A DNA stretch of 62,023 nt from Planctomyces sp. (lineage in GTDB: Bacteria; Planctomycetota; Planctomycetia; Planctomycetales; Planctomycetaceae). Position 1 is the stretch's first letter. Each line of letters starts with the position of its first letter. The translations under genes and the position numbers were made by a program. Below the pieces are notes generated by a model. It had not been told where the DNA came from. It did not search any database and was given only the letters and a program-made list of their open reading frames with translations. The stretch is from the NCBI GenBank assembly GCA_005778225.1, contig SXPC01000005.1, forward strand, positions 1 to 62,023, given 5' to 3'. Shown in pieces: positions 37,975 to 45,884 of the stretch.

Positions 37975-39546
37975 TCAATCAAGGTGCTTCTTCGGTGCAC
38001 CATCCTTGTCAAAACACTCGATCACCAGATGCTCCAGGCCAACATCATTTCGAGACTCGAACATGATCGTGACCTTCGAGGAATCTTCCAGTTCCATGAT
38101 CGTCTTACGCTTACGGTTTGCCAAGAAGTTCCCGACACGCTGGTGCACCTGAGCCGAAATCTTCACAACCCCCGCATAGCTTGCAGCCGACTGCAGCTTA
38201 CGCATGACTTCGATCGAGACCGACTCAGCCGTCTTCACGATCCCGGTCCCCCGGCAGCAAGGGCAATCCTCATAGATGCTGCGACGCAGTGACGGACGAA
38301 TCCGCTGGCGGGTCATTTCGATCAGTCCAAACGGGCTGATGCGCAGAATCTTGATCCGGGCCCGGTCTCGTTTAAGAGCATTTCGGAAGGCTGTTTCGAC
38401 ACCCCGACGATGTCGTTCGTCCTTCATATCGATGAAGTCGTTGACAATCACACCCCCCAGATCCCGCAGACGCAGCTGGCGAGCAATCGCCTCCGCGGCT
38501 TTCAGGTTCATCTGGTAAGCCGTCTCTTCTGCATTGTTATCAACGCGGAAGGTCCCCGAGTTGACGTCAATCGCGACGAGAGCTTCCGTCTGGTCAATCA
38601 CCAGCGAACCACCCTTTTCCAGCGGGACATAGCGAGTCTGGATCTTCTCGATCTCTTTCTCAATGCCGTAATGATGGAACAGTGGATCTTTTTCTTCGTA
38701 ATACTTGATGCGACCGACTTGCTTGGGGAGCACGTTCTTGACGAACTCGACAGCCCGCTTATACGCTTCCGGCTCGTCGATCCAGACCGCATCGATCTCG
38801 TTGTCGTACACATCGCGGATGGTACGAGTCATCATGTCGCTCTCTTCGTAGATGTCGATCGGAGCGCTCGTCTTGGAGACCCGCTTCGCGATAACCTTCC
38901 ACAAACGCAGCAGGTAATTCAAATCGCGCTGCAGTTCGACCTTGCTGCGATCAATACCAGCTGTCCGCACGATGAAACCCAGTCCCGGAGGCGGCTGAAT
39001 CTCCTGCATGATGACCCGCAGACGTCGTCGCGCTTCGTCATCCTGTATCTTGCGAGAAACCCCGACTCGTCCCAGGGCAGGCATCAAAACCAGATATCGA
39101 CCTGGAATACTGATGTATGTTGAAAGGGTCGGGCCTTTGTTGCCAATCCCGTCCTTGATGACCTGCACCAGGACTTCACTGCCACGCTTGAAGACTTCCT
39201 GAATCGATGGCTTATTGGCAACAGATCGCTCTGACCCGGGACGCGGACGGCCACGCCCACGTCGACGATCATCATCCCCGCCACCGCGATCCGGACGCGA
39301 GACGTGTTTGAAGTAGTGAGCTTCCACATCACTGATGTGCAGGAACCCATTGCGACCGACTCCGAAGTCGACAAACGCCGCCTGGATGCTCGACTCAATG
39401 TTGACGACGACACCCTTATAGATGTTGCCGACGTAGCTTTCCTGGCTGTTTCGCTCGACGTAAAGCTCTTCGAGCACTCCGTTCTCCACGATCGCAATCC
39501 GGCTTTCTTCCGGTTGGAGAACGTTAACGAGCATTTCCTTTTTCAT
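37975..39546 (-). CDS. Rne/Rng-family ribonuclease (RNase E/G)
   Basis: 523 residues from ATG 39544-39546, chosen because MKKEMLVNVLQPEESRIAI matches the family start and an AAAGG site precedes it. N-terminal S1 domain (about 35-120) interrupted by a Gly/Arg-rich insertion (SRPDRGGGDDDRRRGRGRPRPG), then RNase H-like and DNase I-like parts with catalytic metal ligands in LVAIDVNSGTF and VNDFIDMKDE. The zinc-link CPCCRGTG dimerises the enzyme. It lacks the long C-terminal scaffold of enterobacterial RNase E, so it is RNase G-sized. It acts in mRNA decay and rRNA maturation. It is followed by rplU, the usual neighbour. Confidence 0.94.
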   Translation of the reverse strand: MKKEMLVNVLQPEESRIAIVENGVLEELYVERNSQESYVGNIYKGVVVNIESSIQAAFVDFGVGRNGFLHISDVEAHYFKHVSRPDRGGGDDDRRRGRGRPRPGSERSVANKPSIQEVFKRGSEVLVQVIKDGIGNKGPTLSTYISIPGRYLVLMPALGRVGVSRKIQDDEARRRLRVIMQEIQPPPGLGFIVRTAGIDRSKVELQRDLNYLLRLWKVIAKRVSKTSAPIDIYEESDMMTRTIRDVYDNEIDAVWIDEPEAYKRAVEFVKNVLPKQVGRIKYYEEKDPLFHHYGIEKEIEKIQTRYVPLEKGGSLVIDQTEALVAIDVNSGTFRVDNNAEETAYQMNLKAAEAIARQLRLRDLGGVIVNDFIDMKDERHRRGVETAFRNALKRDRARIKILRISPFGLIEMTRQRIRPSLRRSIYEDCPCCRGTGIVKTAESVSIEVMRKLQSAASYAGVVKISAQVHQRVGNFLANRKRKTIMELEDSSKVTIMFESRNDVGLEHLVIECFDKDGAPKKHLD

Positions 39547-40199
39547 AACGGGACCTTTCATACCGCATGTCGCGGCGTGGCGATGTCCCGGCAATTCAAT
39601 TTCGGCAGACCGTCTGAGGTCCGTGCGCAGTCATCATCCGTCAGCACGAAGTTCGTGTGGGGAAGACAAATTCATCACGAGAATTGACCCGAATAAAGAC
39701 GTGGTCGGCACGCTGCCTCGATTTCGCGTTAGCAATCAGTTCCCTCGCGTGACACATTCCCACAATAGTCTGGCCACGCGTAATGCGTCATCGCCAGTCG
39801 ATTCTGATCCACACCGAGCGGGCCTATCTTGAACTGTGTGAGGTCTCTCCTCAATCACCAGTTACTCAGGCATCACGTCTCTCAAGGACCGTCTTCTCAA
39901 CTATCAGGGGCGTCAGTTTCGCGTCTTCAAAGCAGGTGTTTAACCACCCCTGCGATGTCCGCGAACAGGTTAATAAACCCAACTGACACTCGTTCGTCAC
40001 GTTAGACAGGAACCGCAAAGCCTTCGCGTCAAAGACGCATTCGTTTTGCCGGTCGATCTGAGTGTTTCACCGATCTGTCGAACAGCTCAGCGACAGTGTT
40101 GGTCTGTTTACAAATCGTCATTTCAATCTATGAACTTGGAATCACCAGTCATGACTACCTTTCCACTGGGGAAAGACGGTTTCTTCTGGCGATCGGTGG
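39547..40199. other. intergenic stretch with no recognised gene
   Basis: About 650 bases between the RNase gene and the PTS enzyme I gene, one of the longest gaps in the window. Short frames are open but none carries recognisable features. A weak GCGTC / GACGC hairpin with a following T-run lies near 40030-40055. No tRNA, rRNA or dispersed repeat copy was recognised. Confidence 0.45.
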
Positions 40200-41948
40200 T
40201 TATCGTGTCACTTCCGGACATAGCTTGATCAGCTCGCCCTGAAGGTAAGTTTCAATGCTTCGCGCTGAGTCAAAGGTAAAGACCTTGCGCGTAATCTCTT
40301 CGATCCTCTGGCTATCCAGAGACCTGATGACTTCCTTAATCTCAGGAATCGCTTGTGGCGAAACGCTGAATGTCTTGAACTTCAATCCAATCAAGACTGG
40401 AATGAACTTCGGGTCCGAACAGATCTGTCCGCAGATCGATGCCGAAATATCATGCTCGACCGCAGCCTCACCCACATTCTTGAGTAAGCGCATGATCGCA
40501 GGATCACCAGAATTAAACCACTTGGCAACCGCAGGATCAGACCGATCCGCAGCCAGCGTGTACTGAATCAGATCGTTCGTCCCAACCGAGAAGAAGTCGA
40601 CCTCAGCGGCGAATTCGCGTGCCATGATCGCAGCCGCAGGGACTTCAACCATCATCCCGATTCGAACGTGACGATTGAATTCAATCCCCTGTTCTTCGAG
40701 ATCTTCCATCACATCCAGCAGCGTCGCCCGCGCCTGACGGAACTCCAGCAGCGTCGAGACCAGCGGGAACATGACGCCAACGTCCGCTCCCACGGCTGCT
40801 CTGAGAATAGCCCGTAACTGAATCTTGAAGAGAGTCAGTTCTTGCAAAGACAGCCGAATGCTTCGCAATCCTAAAGCCGCATTGGCTTCGCCGTTGTAGA
40901 GGTGAGAAAAGTACCCCGGAATCTTATCCGCGCCGATGTCAAGCGTTCGGATCGTAATCGGCTTTCCGTTCATCGCAGCGATGACTTTGCGGTAAGCCTC
41001 GTAATGATCCTCTTCGCTGGGAATCGTCGAGCTTCCCAGGTACAGGAACTCCGTGCGATAAAGACCGATGCCATCCGCACCGTGCTCCATGCACATCTCG
41101 GTTTCTTCTGGAAACTCGATGTTCCCCTGGAGCTGAATTCGAAGACCGTCTTTTGTCGACGCCTCAAGACCGCGAAGCAATTCGAATCGCTTGCGGACGG
41201 ACCGCATCTCTTCTGCCGAGTCTTTGTATCGGTCCAGCGTCTCATCATCCGGATCGATGATGATCTCGCCGCGGTTCCCGTCAAGGATGACCATTTGCCC
41301 GCCGGAGACTTCCGACAGAAATGATCCCAGCCCGACCACCGCCGGCAGTGACAATGCTCCTGCCAGAATCGCCGTATGACTCGTGTGCCCACCTATCTCG
41401 GTCGCAAACCCTTTGACGTACTTGCGGTTGAGCCCAGCCGTCTCACTTGGCGTCAGATTGCGGGACAGCACGATGACCGGAGATGTCAGATGCGCCAGAT
41501 CTTCCCGTCGCTCACCCAGCAGGTGACGCAGAATGCGTTTCTCAAGGTCAAAGATATCAGTTGCACGTTCTGCAAAATACGCATCGCCCAGATCCTGGAA
41601 CTGCTTGGCATACTTTCGCAGCACCTGACTCGAGGCAAACTCGGCCGAGAAGCGTCTGTGGCGAATCAACTCTTCAATTTCATTTGCCAGCTTCGGGTCC
41701 TGAGCCATCATCAGGTGGGCACCGAAAATCGCCCCGTACTGCTTGCCGATCCGCTCCGACGCCACGCGCTCGCTCTCAGCGATTTCCGTTGCGACTTTCG
41801 CAAGCGACACTTTGACCTTCTCAACTTCCCCTTCAACGACATCCGCACGAACCATCTTATACGGGATGCGAAAGTCCTCCGTGCCAATAATCAGCGCTGG
41901 TCCGCTGACGACACCTGGAGAGACTGCTATCCCGCGTTTTATGATCAT
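40200..41948 (-). CDS. ptsI: phosphoenolpyruvate--protein phosphotransferase (PTS enzyme I)
   Basis: 582 residues from ATG 41946-41948, matching enzyme I length; the 48-residue upstream extension (to 42092) is Ser/Thr-rich and probably not translated. It autophosphorylates from PEP and passes the phosphate to HPr. The phospho-His domain has [22 protein letters not shown], the PEP-binding barrel has [12 protein letters not shown] and [18 protein letters not shown], and the catalytic Cys is in [10 protein letters not shown]. It forms a cluster with HPr, EIIA(Ntr)-type protein and HPF, and no sugar permease is present. Confidence 0.94.
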   Translation of the reverse strand: MIIKRGIAVSPGVVSGPALIIGTEDFRIPYKMVRADVVEGEVEKVKVSLAKVATEIAESERVASERIGKQYGAIFGAHLMMAQDPKLANEIEELIRHRRFSAEFASSQVLRKYAKQFQDLGDAYFAERATDIFDLEKRILRHLLGERREDLAHLTSPVIVLSRNLTPSETAGLNRKYVKGFATEIGGHTSHTAILAGALSLPAVVGLGSFLSEVSGGQMVILDGNRGEIIIDPDDETLDRYKDSAEEMRSVRKRFELLRGLEASTKDGLRIQLQGNIEFPEETEMCMEHGADGIGLYRTEFLYLGSSTIPSEEDHYEAYRKVIAAMNGKPITIRTLDIGADKIPGYFSHLYNGEANAALGLRSIRLSLQELTLFKIQLRAILRAAVGADVGVMFPLVSTLLEFRQARATLLDVMEDLEEQGIEFNRHVRIGMMVEVPAAAIMAREFAAEVDFFSVGTNDLIQYTLAADRSDPAVAKWFNSGDPAIMRLLKNVGEAAVEHDISASICGQICSDPKFIPVLIGLKFKTFSVSPQAIPEIKEVIRSLDSQRIEEITRKVFTFDSARSIETYLQGELIKLCPEVTR

Positions 41949-42113
41949 AGTTCTACCAAGGGAATCAGCGACTCTCTGAGTCGCGATCTGCTCCTGACGT
42001 GATGCCGAAGTGGGTGATGACGCAGTCGGATATGTCGTAGTTTGAGAAGATGACAGATCCCCCTGAAGGGTATGAACTGGCTGCTTAGGCATGCAGAAGT
42101 TCAGATGCGTCCA

Positions 42114-42425
42114 TTATGCCTGAAAATCCGATTCAAATAAAGCCACCAGCTTCTCAATCAGCTCATCGGCCTTCTCCCCCTGACAATGCAGCGTCAGACG
42201 GGTCCCCTTGACGGCTCCCAGAGTCATCAGATCGAAAATCGTCTTGGCGTCGATACTGCGACCATCCTTGATGATAATCGCATTGCAGCTATATCGCTTC
42301 GCGAGTTCCGCAATCTTCGAACAGGGAACCAGGTGAAGCCCGTGTTCCAGGTTCACCATCACATCTCGTTCGTAATAAGCCGGTGCACTCATATTGATGT
42401 CCACAGAGCTATCCGCCTGCTTCAC
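42114..42425 (-). CDS. HPr-like phosphocarrier protein (atypical active site)
   Basis: 103 residues, or 92 if it starts at the in-frame ATG 42392. HPr fold with LEHGLHLVPCSKIAELA: the phospho-acceptor His (31) is present, but the Arg that normally follows in GLHARP is replaced by Val (HLVP). The regulatory Ser46 region reads DAKTIFDLM, with Thr62 at the position HPr kinase modifies in Gram-positives. Normally HPr takes phosphate from enzyme I and hands it to EIIA. The stop is 21 bases before the long extension of the enzyme I frame, so they are co-transcribed. A perfect hairpin lies upstream at 42442-42474. Confidence 0.85.
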   Translation of the reverse strand: MKQADSSVDINMSAPAYYERDVMVNLEHGLHLVPCSKIAELAKRYSCNAIIIKDGRSIDAKTIFDLMTLGAVKGTRLTLHCQGEKADELIEKLVALFESDFQA

Positions 42426-42441
42426 GCCAAGGTCCTTCCGT

Positions 42442-42474
42442 GAAATGACTCGCCAGATTGGAACGAGTCATTTC
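42442..42474. promoter_or_regulatory. perfect hairpin between ptsN and the HPr gene
   Basis: GAAATGACTCG (42442-42452) / CGAGTCATTTC (42464-42474), 11-bp stem and 11-nt loop. No clean T-run on the minus strand, so it looks more like an RNA-processing or attenuation element than a full terminator. Confidence 0.55.
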
Positions 42475-42557
42475 GATTTCTTCGATCCTCGCTGCCAATT
42501 TCCGCCCACAGTCCTGAGAGGGACAGGCAGACGGACTTGATCAGCAGCCAAGTCGGA

Positions 42558-43028
42558 TCAACCATCCTTCTGGTCTGCTTCCAGCAGAAGCTCCCAGACT
42601 TCTTCAGGCGTCGAGGATTGCTTCAGGAAGTTGCAGAAATCCTGATTGCGCAGGTGACGCGAAATCGTTTCCAGAGCTCGCAGGTGCTCACCAGGACGAT
42701 CCGGTGGAGAAACCAGCAGGAACAGGATGTAAACCAGTTCCCCGTCCAGGCTGGCGAAATCAACGCCGCCTTTGGCCAGCGCGATTGTCGAAACCAGACC
42801 ATCAACAGTCGGGTGCTTTGTGTGAGGAACAGCAACACCGTTACCGATCCCCGTCGAGCCCAGCTCTTCACGCTTCAGAATCGCGGTGATGACGCTTTCG
42901 GAGTTCTCACTGCTGATCTTTCCGCTGCCCTGCAGGCTTTTGATCATCGTCCGAATCGCTTCGTCTTTGGCGTTTACAGACATATCAGTGATGATCGCGT
43001 CCTTCACGACGAAATCTGTCAACTTCAT
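42558..43028 (-). CDS. ptsN: PTS EIIA(Ntr)-like regulatory protein
   Basis: 156 residues of the fructose/nitrogen EIIA fold. [12 protein letters not shown] holds the phospho-His, ahead of [27 protein letters not shown] and [12 protein letters not shown]. PtsN-type proteins receive phosphate from HPr and regulate transport and metabolism rather than move sugar. It follows hpf on the same strand, the arrangement of the rpoN-hpf-ptsN region in proteobacteria, though rpoN is not visible here. Start ATG 43026-43028 follows AAGGAG. Confidence 0.9.
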   Translation of the reverse strand: MKLTDFVVKDAIITDMSVNAKDEAIRTMIKSLQGSGKISSENSESVITAILKREELGSTGIGNGVAVPHTKHPTVDGLVSTIALAKGGVDFASLDGELVYILFLLVSPPDRPGEHLRALETISRHLRNQDFCNFLKQSSTPEEVWELLLEADQKDG

Positions 43029-43208
43029 AAAATGACTCCTTAAAGCCGGCCCTGGTCGTAAAATCGTCTAAAAATCAAAGTATGTTCGTCTATTCCGATT
43101 CCACCCCTCGACATCGCCTTCGAGAGATCACTCACGCAAATCCCACAGTGAACATGATTTTCCGTGAAACTGAGTTTCATCGGCGAGGTTCACCGTCAGA
43201 CCGCAGGA

Positions 43209-43583
43209 TTATTCGTTTCCGGTTTCGTCATCATCAGCGTCATCAACAGGTTCAACCTGCGCTGCAAGTTCCCCGAGAGGCTTGTCACGACGATGGTCTT
43301 GAATCTTCTCTTTGTATTTCTTGATCTGCGCTTCCATCTTATGCAACGTCTGATCGAATGTCGCCTGTGCCTCTTCACCGTTATCGACATGAGAGACAAA
43401 ATTATGCTTATGCTCTGCATCAACAAGCATTTCGCAGCGAACACGATCACCTGCAAAATCGTACGTGACATGGATCGCCGTCACGCGTGCGAAGTACGTC
43501 AGCAGTTTCTCGGACTTGTGTTTTGTGTATCCGACCAGAGCATCGGGGATGCTGCCATGCTTACATGTGACTTCGACCTGCAC
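43209..43583 (-). CDS. hpf: ribosome hibernation promoting factor (HPF/RaiA family)
   Basis: 124 residues. VQVEVTCKHGSIPDALVGYTKHKSEKLLTYF, then IHVTYDF and the basic KYKEKIQDHRRDKP, match HPF, which binds the 30S decoding region and inactivates ribosomes in stationary phase. It lacks the long C-terminal dimerisation domain of long HPF, and has an acidic tail (DDADDDETGNE). The GTG at 43581-43583 is chosen as start because GGAGGAA lies 8 bases ahead of it; the upstream GTG at 43601 would place that site inside the coding region. Confidence 0.88.
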   Translation of the reverse strand: MQVEVTCKHGSIPDALVGYTKHKSEKLLTYFARVTAIHVTYDFAGDRVRCEMLVDAEHKHNFVSHVDNGEEAQATFDQTLHKMEAQIKKYKEKIQDHRRDKPLGELAAQVEPVDDADDDETGNE

Positions 43584-43946
43584 GAGCGATTCCTCCACCA
43601 CGTTGCTGATTCACTGCTGAGTTTCAATTGGCACAGCTTCAACCGGGTATCATTGACAGTGATAAATCACCGATCTCCGCGTAACCCGAAACGTCGATTG
43701 TAATTGAAGAGCCTACAACGTCAATCAACCCATCCGATTTCGCCACCTCGCAACGGTTGCCCGTCAGACGCATCCCTCTCACGCCATCTCAACGGCGATC
43801 TTTCCGCAAAGCAAGAGGCAGACCTCTCCACCGACTGTATCCACCCAATGTTCAGCCAGCAACGACCGTTTGTAGAGGTTGTTCCAGAACGCGGACCTCT
43901 CATCGGAGTAACCCATCAGCGACTGTGGATTAAAGTCCCAGCGAGA

Positions 43947-44099
43947 TCATTTTTTCTTTTGGGGGATCAAGTCAAAACTCATCTGCGGCGTCGGGGAATT
44001 GCTATCCATCTGGAACATCGTACGTCCCAGCTCACACCCTTGGCAGATCCCCGCCAGCAACAATCCACAGGTCATCCAACCAATACGACGAGACATCAT
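43947..44099 (-). CDS. small exported/lipoprotein-like protein (hypothetical)
   Basis: 50 residues (MMSRRIGWMTCGLLLAGICQGC start), with a signal-like hydrophobic segment and a Cys that may be lipidated (weak lipobox). The rest, ending in QKKK, has no family match I recognise. Its ATG overlaps the stop of the upstream small lipoprotein (ATGA), so the two are translationally coupled. It is too short for most ORF-length filters; the coupling and the signal-like start are the main support. Confidence 0.5.
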   Translation of the reverse strand: MMSRRIGWMTCGLLLAGICQGCELGRTMFQMDSNSPTPQMSFDLIPQKKK

Positions 44100-44272
44100 T
44101 TGGATTCCTCACTCTCTTCTGGCTCCCACTGCGCAGGCAGGTGGCCATTCCCAGAGACATCAGGAATTAAAGTGCGCGCCGAGCATCCCGTCACAACGAG
44201 AGCCATAACAACAATCAGGGCAACGCGAGACAAAGCCGCTGCTGTGAAGGGGGCAATTCGCCAAAATGACAT
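44096..44272 (-). CDS. small lipoprotein (hypothetical)
   Basis: 58 residues from ATG 44270-44272 (SFWRIAPFTAAALSRVA start). A hydrophobic signal (IVVMALVVTGC) with a good lipobox VTGC is followed by a short tail (SARTLIPDVSGNGHLPAQW, ending EESEESK). The frame is open to 44380 but the upstream part lacks a site. It overlaps the next small gene by ATGA. The function is unknown; it probably sits on the periplasmic side as a membrane-anchored peptide. Confidence 0.55.
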   Translation of the reverse strand: MSFWRIAPFTAAALSRVALIVVMALVVTGCSARTLIPDVSGNGHLPAQWEPEESEESK

Positions 44273-44540
44273 AATCAAACCCGCGAACTCGGAAATGAGG
44301 AAAGTCAATGCGGACATACTGCGCGAACAATTACCATCTCTCGCCCTAGCAGTGAAGATGCTTTCCCCCGCACACATCACCTCCTGCTGTTTTTACAACC
44401 ACCCAACTCCCCTATCTTCATCCCCTGTCCCTTCTCCCCTTGAGGGGCTTTGCACAATAAATAGATTCTGCACAAATAGTTTTTTGCTTGCACAAGAACG
44501 AATGACGTACGTGTAAACACCAAGATTGTGAATCATCTCT

Positions 44541-44577
44541 AGCCAATGAAAGTAGCTGGGCGCTCATTGGCTTTTTT
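44541..44577 (+). terminator. terminator-like hairpin inside the insertion cassette
   Basis: AGCCAATGA (44541-44549) / TCATTGGCT (44564-44572) with a 14-nt loop and six T. It would stop transcripts entering from the left end. Confidence 0.75.
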
Positions 44578-44727
44578 CAGCCGAAACCCATCGACTTTTC
44601 ATCAACAGTCTAGGAGAACAAAAAGCACGGTTACGGCGCTGGCGGTGATTCCACCAAATGCCTTTCTTCGTCACCACACGGAACCCAGTAAGGGTTAATT
44701 GTACCTGCTGCCGCTTCAGTTCTAATA

Positions 44728-44880
44728 AAGAGGCTCAAGCCTAGTCACCCACGATGCTATTTATCCCGTCTGAGGGGATCGCAAGTTCTGGGGTGACACG
44801 CAGCTTTTCAGCTTGAGCCTCTTCTCTGATTAGAGCAAAAAGAACCCCCTTGGGAAAGCGCTTTCCCAAGGGGGTTCTTT
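44728..44880 (+). ncRNA. candidate structured RNA ending in a 42-bp perfect palindrome
   Basis: A 13-bp closing stem AAGAGGCTCAAGC (44728-44740) / GCTTGAGCCTCTT (44811-44823) encloses GTCACCC / GGGTGAC (44744-44750, 44791-44797) and ATCCC / GGGAT (44763-44767, 44775-44779), giving one long interrupted stem. A CTCT / AGAG hairpin follows, then a perfect 21+21 bp palindrome (44839-44880, AAAGAACCCCC...GGGGGTTCTTT) that would act as a strong terminator on either strand. Further hairpins lie upstream (GGCGGTG / CACC...GCC and AACCC / GGGTT at 44641-44697), so the RNA may start earlier. It matches no RNA family I know. Confidence 0.5.
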
Positions 44881-44954
44881 ATTTCAGGAAGAGCCAAGAA
44901 TACAATCAATGGCTTAGATTCGAACCCCCTTGAATTTTTTAGCAGGAGTTTGCT

Positions 44955-45098
44955 GTGCGAAAGTTGCAAAGCTACATCAAAAAATACGGCTTGATTGAAG
45001 GCCCCGAAATGTTAAAGCGGATGCAACGGATGTCTGGCTTGGCTTCCGCACATGCACGTCAAAAGAAACGGCTCGCTCAGCAGCAAGTGCAACGTTGA
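44955..45098 (+). CDS. 47-residue basic protein of the insertion cassette (unknown)
   Basis: GTG start 44955 with AGGAG 6 bases ahead (44944-44948), a textbook Shine-Dalgarno in a region otherwise poor in them. The protein begins MRKLQSYIKKYGLIEGPEML and continues KRMQRMSGLASAHARQKKR. It is strongly basic, predicted helical, with no Cys and no family I recognise. The helical basic nature suggests nucleic-acid binding. It is the only ORF with a credible start in the 741-bp cassette, and lies between the structured RNA and the right-end TGCACAA repeats. Confidence 0.5.
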   Translation: MRKLQSYIKKYGLIEGPEMLKRMQRMSGLASAHARQKKRLAQQQVQR

Positions 45099-45286
45099 TC
45101 CTGATAGCATCAATCTTGTTGCACAAAAAGTTTCTCTTCTGCACAAAAAGTCGGCTTCAAAAGACTCTTTTTATGCAAAGCCCCCTTGAGGGGAGAAGGT
45201 GTCAGCGCTTCGCTGACGGATGAGGGTGAGCGATAGGCAACGAACGACTCCCAATGCCTTATCGACATCAGGCACTTCCCCCAAAC

Positions 45287-45318
45287 AAAAAAAGGCCGCT
45301 CCCATTCAGGAACGGCCT
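45287..45318 (-). terminator. intrinsic terminator of the IscA/ErpA gene
   Basis: AGGCCGCTCC (45293-45302) / GGAACGGCCT (45309-45318), one mismatch; on the minus strand it is followed by seven T. It lies 27 bases past the stop. Confidence 0.9.
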
Positions 45319-45344
45319 CTTCGATTTTCTCTATCACCACCAAA

Positions 45345-45680
45345 TTACGCCTGAAAGCTGCTACCACAGCCACAGCTCTTCACCACGTTTGGATTCTCGA
45401 ACGAAAAGCCACGCTTTTCGATACCATCGTAGAAGTCAATCGTCGTACCGTCGAGGTACAGGAAGCTCTTCTTATCGATCGCCAGCTTGACGCCGTGTTG
45501 TTCGACGACATGATCTTTCACATCGTCAATTGATTCGCTCTGGTCCAGACCGAGACGGTACTGGAAACCGCTGCAACCACCGGCAGCAACACCGATGCGC
45601 AGAACCATTGAATTGTCCATTTGCTGCTCGGTGATGATGCGTTGCACTTCCTGAGCGGCTTTTTCCGTGAGCGTGACCAT
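45345..45680 (-). CDS. iron-sulfur cluster insertion protein, IscA/ErpA (HesB) family
   Basis: 111 residues. [18 protein letters not shown] start, then [14 protein letters not shown] with the first conserved Cys and [11 protein letters not shown] with the C-terminal Cys-Gly-Cys. The three Cys bind a transient 2Fe-2S or 4Fe-4S cluster that is passed to target enzymes. It is a single gene with a strong terminator. L-serine dehydratase in this window is one possible client, but no direct link is shown. Confidence 0.93.
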   Translation of the reverse strand: MVTLTEKAAQEVQRIITEQQMDNSMVLRIGVAAGGCSGFQYRLGLDQSESIDDVKDHVVEQHGVKLAIDKKSFLYLDGTTIDFYDGIEKRGFSFENPNVVKSCGCGSSFQA

Positions 45681-45884
45681 CTATATGTCTCCAAAGTGAA
45701 ATTTCGCGAGAAGGTCGGAATGTCGTAGTAAGTATACTTTATTGTTGCACTGGGGCAATAGGTATCAACACCACCAAATCAACACAATTGATCGTCGTTG
45801 ATCAACACTGTGTTTGTCCACACCTCAACTCCATTATTCCCATCAAAGGCAATGAATGCAAGAGCTGAATAGACTGCGCAAAGA

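Larger units (their letters stand above)
44444..45184. mobile_element. 741-bp transposase-less insertion cassette with inverted termini
   Basis: The ends are GGGGCTTTGCA (44444-44454) and TGCAAAGCCCC (45174-45184), an 11-bp perfect terminal inverted repeat. CTTGA flanks both sides (44439-44443, 45185-45189) as a probable target duplication. Because the flanks share GGGG/CCCC with the ends, the boundary could shift (alternative: ends CTTTGCA with a 12-bp duplication). TGCACAA repeats in direct orientation lie at 44451, 44469 and 44489 on the left and 45120 and 45140 on the right, 18-20 bp apart, like protein-binding iterons. Inside there is no transposase, only structured non-coding sequence and a 47-residue ORF. 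It was probably mobilised in trans by a recombinase or transposase elsewhere. Confidence 0.68.
44427..45262 (+). repeat. dispersed palindromic repeat, family A copy 3, split by an insertion
   Basis: The left part is GTCCCTTCTCCCCTTGA, the right part GGGGAGAAGG then CGCTTCGCTGACGGATGAGG and CCAATGCCTTA. Joining the parts at the insertion (44444-45184) restores a perfect CCTTCTCCCC / GGGGAGAAGG hairpin with a TTGA loop, matching the uninterrupted copies at 25768 and 49118. Confidence 0.8.

Noticed and set aside
43704..44516. 270-residue plus-strand open frame across the mini-lipoproteins
   Set aside because: Low-complexity translation without a site or family features; crosses the left end of the insertion cassette.
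44925..44945. GATTCGAACCCCC, like a tRNA/tmRNA 3' end on the minus strand
   Set aside because: No acceptor, D or anticodon arm can be paired around it; kept only as part of the structured cassette.
44444..45184. Idea that the cassette is an IS200/IS605 or IscB-type RNA-guided element
   Set aside because: These lack terminal inverted repeats of this kind and no TnpA, TnpB or IscB coding sequence is present; not excluded for a remote ancestor.
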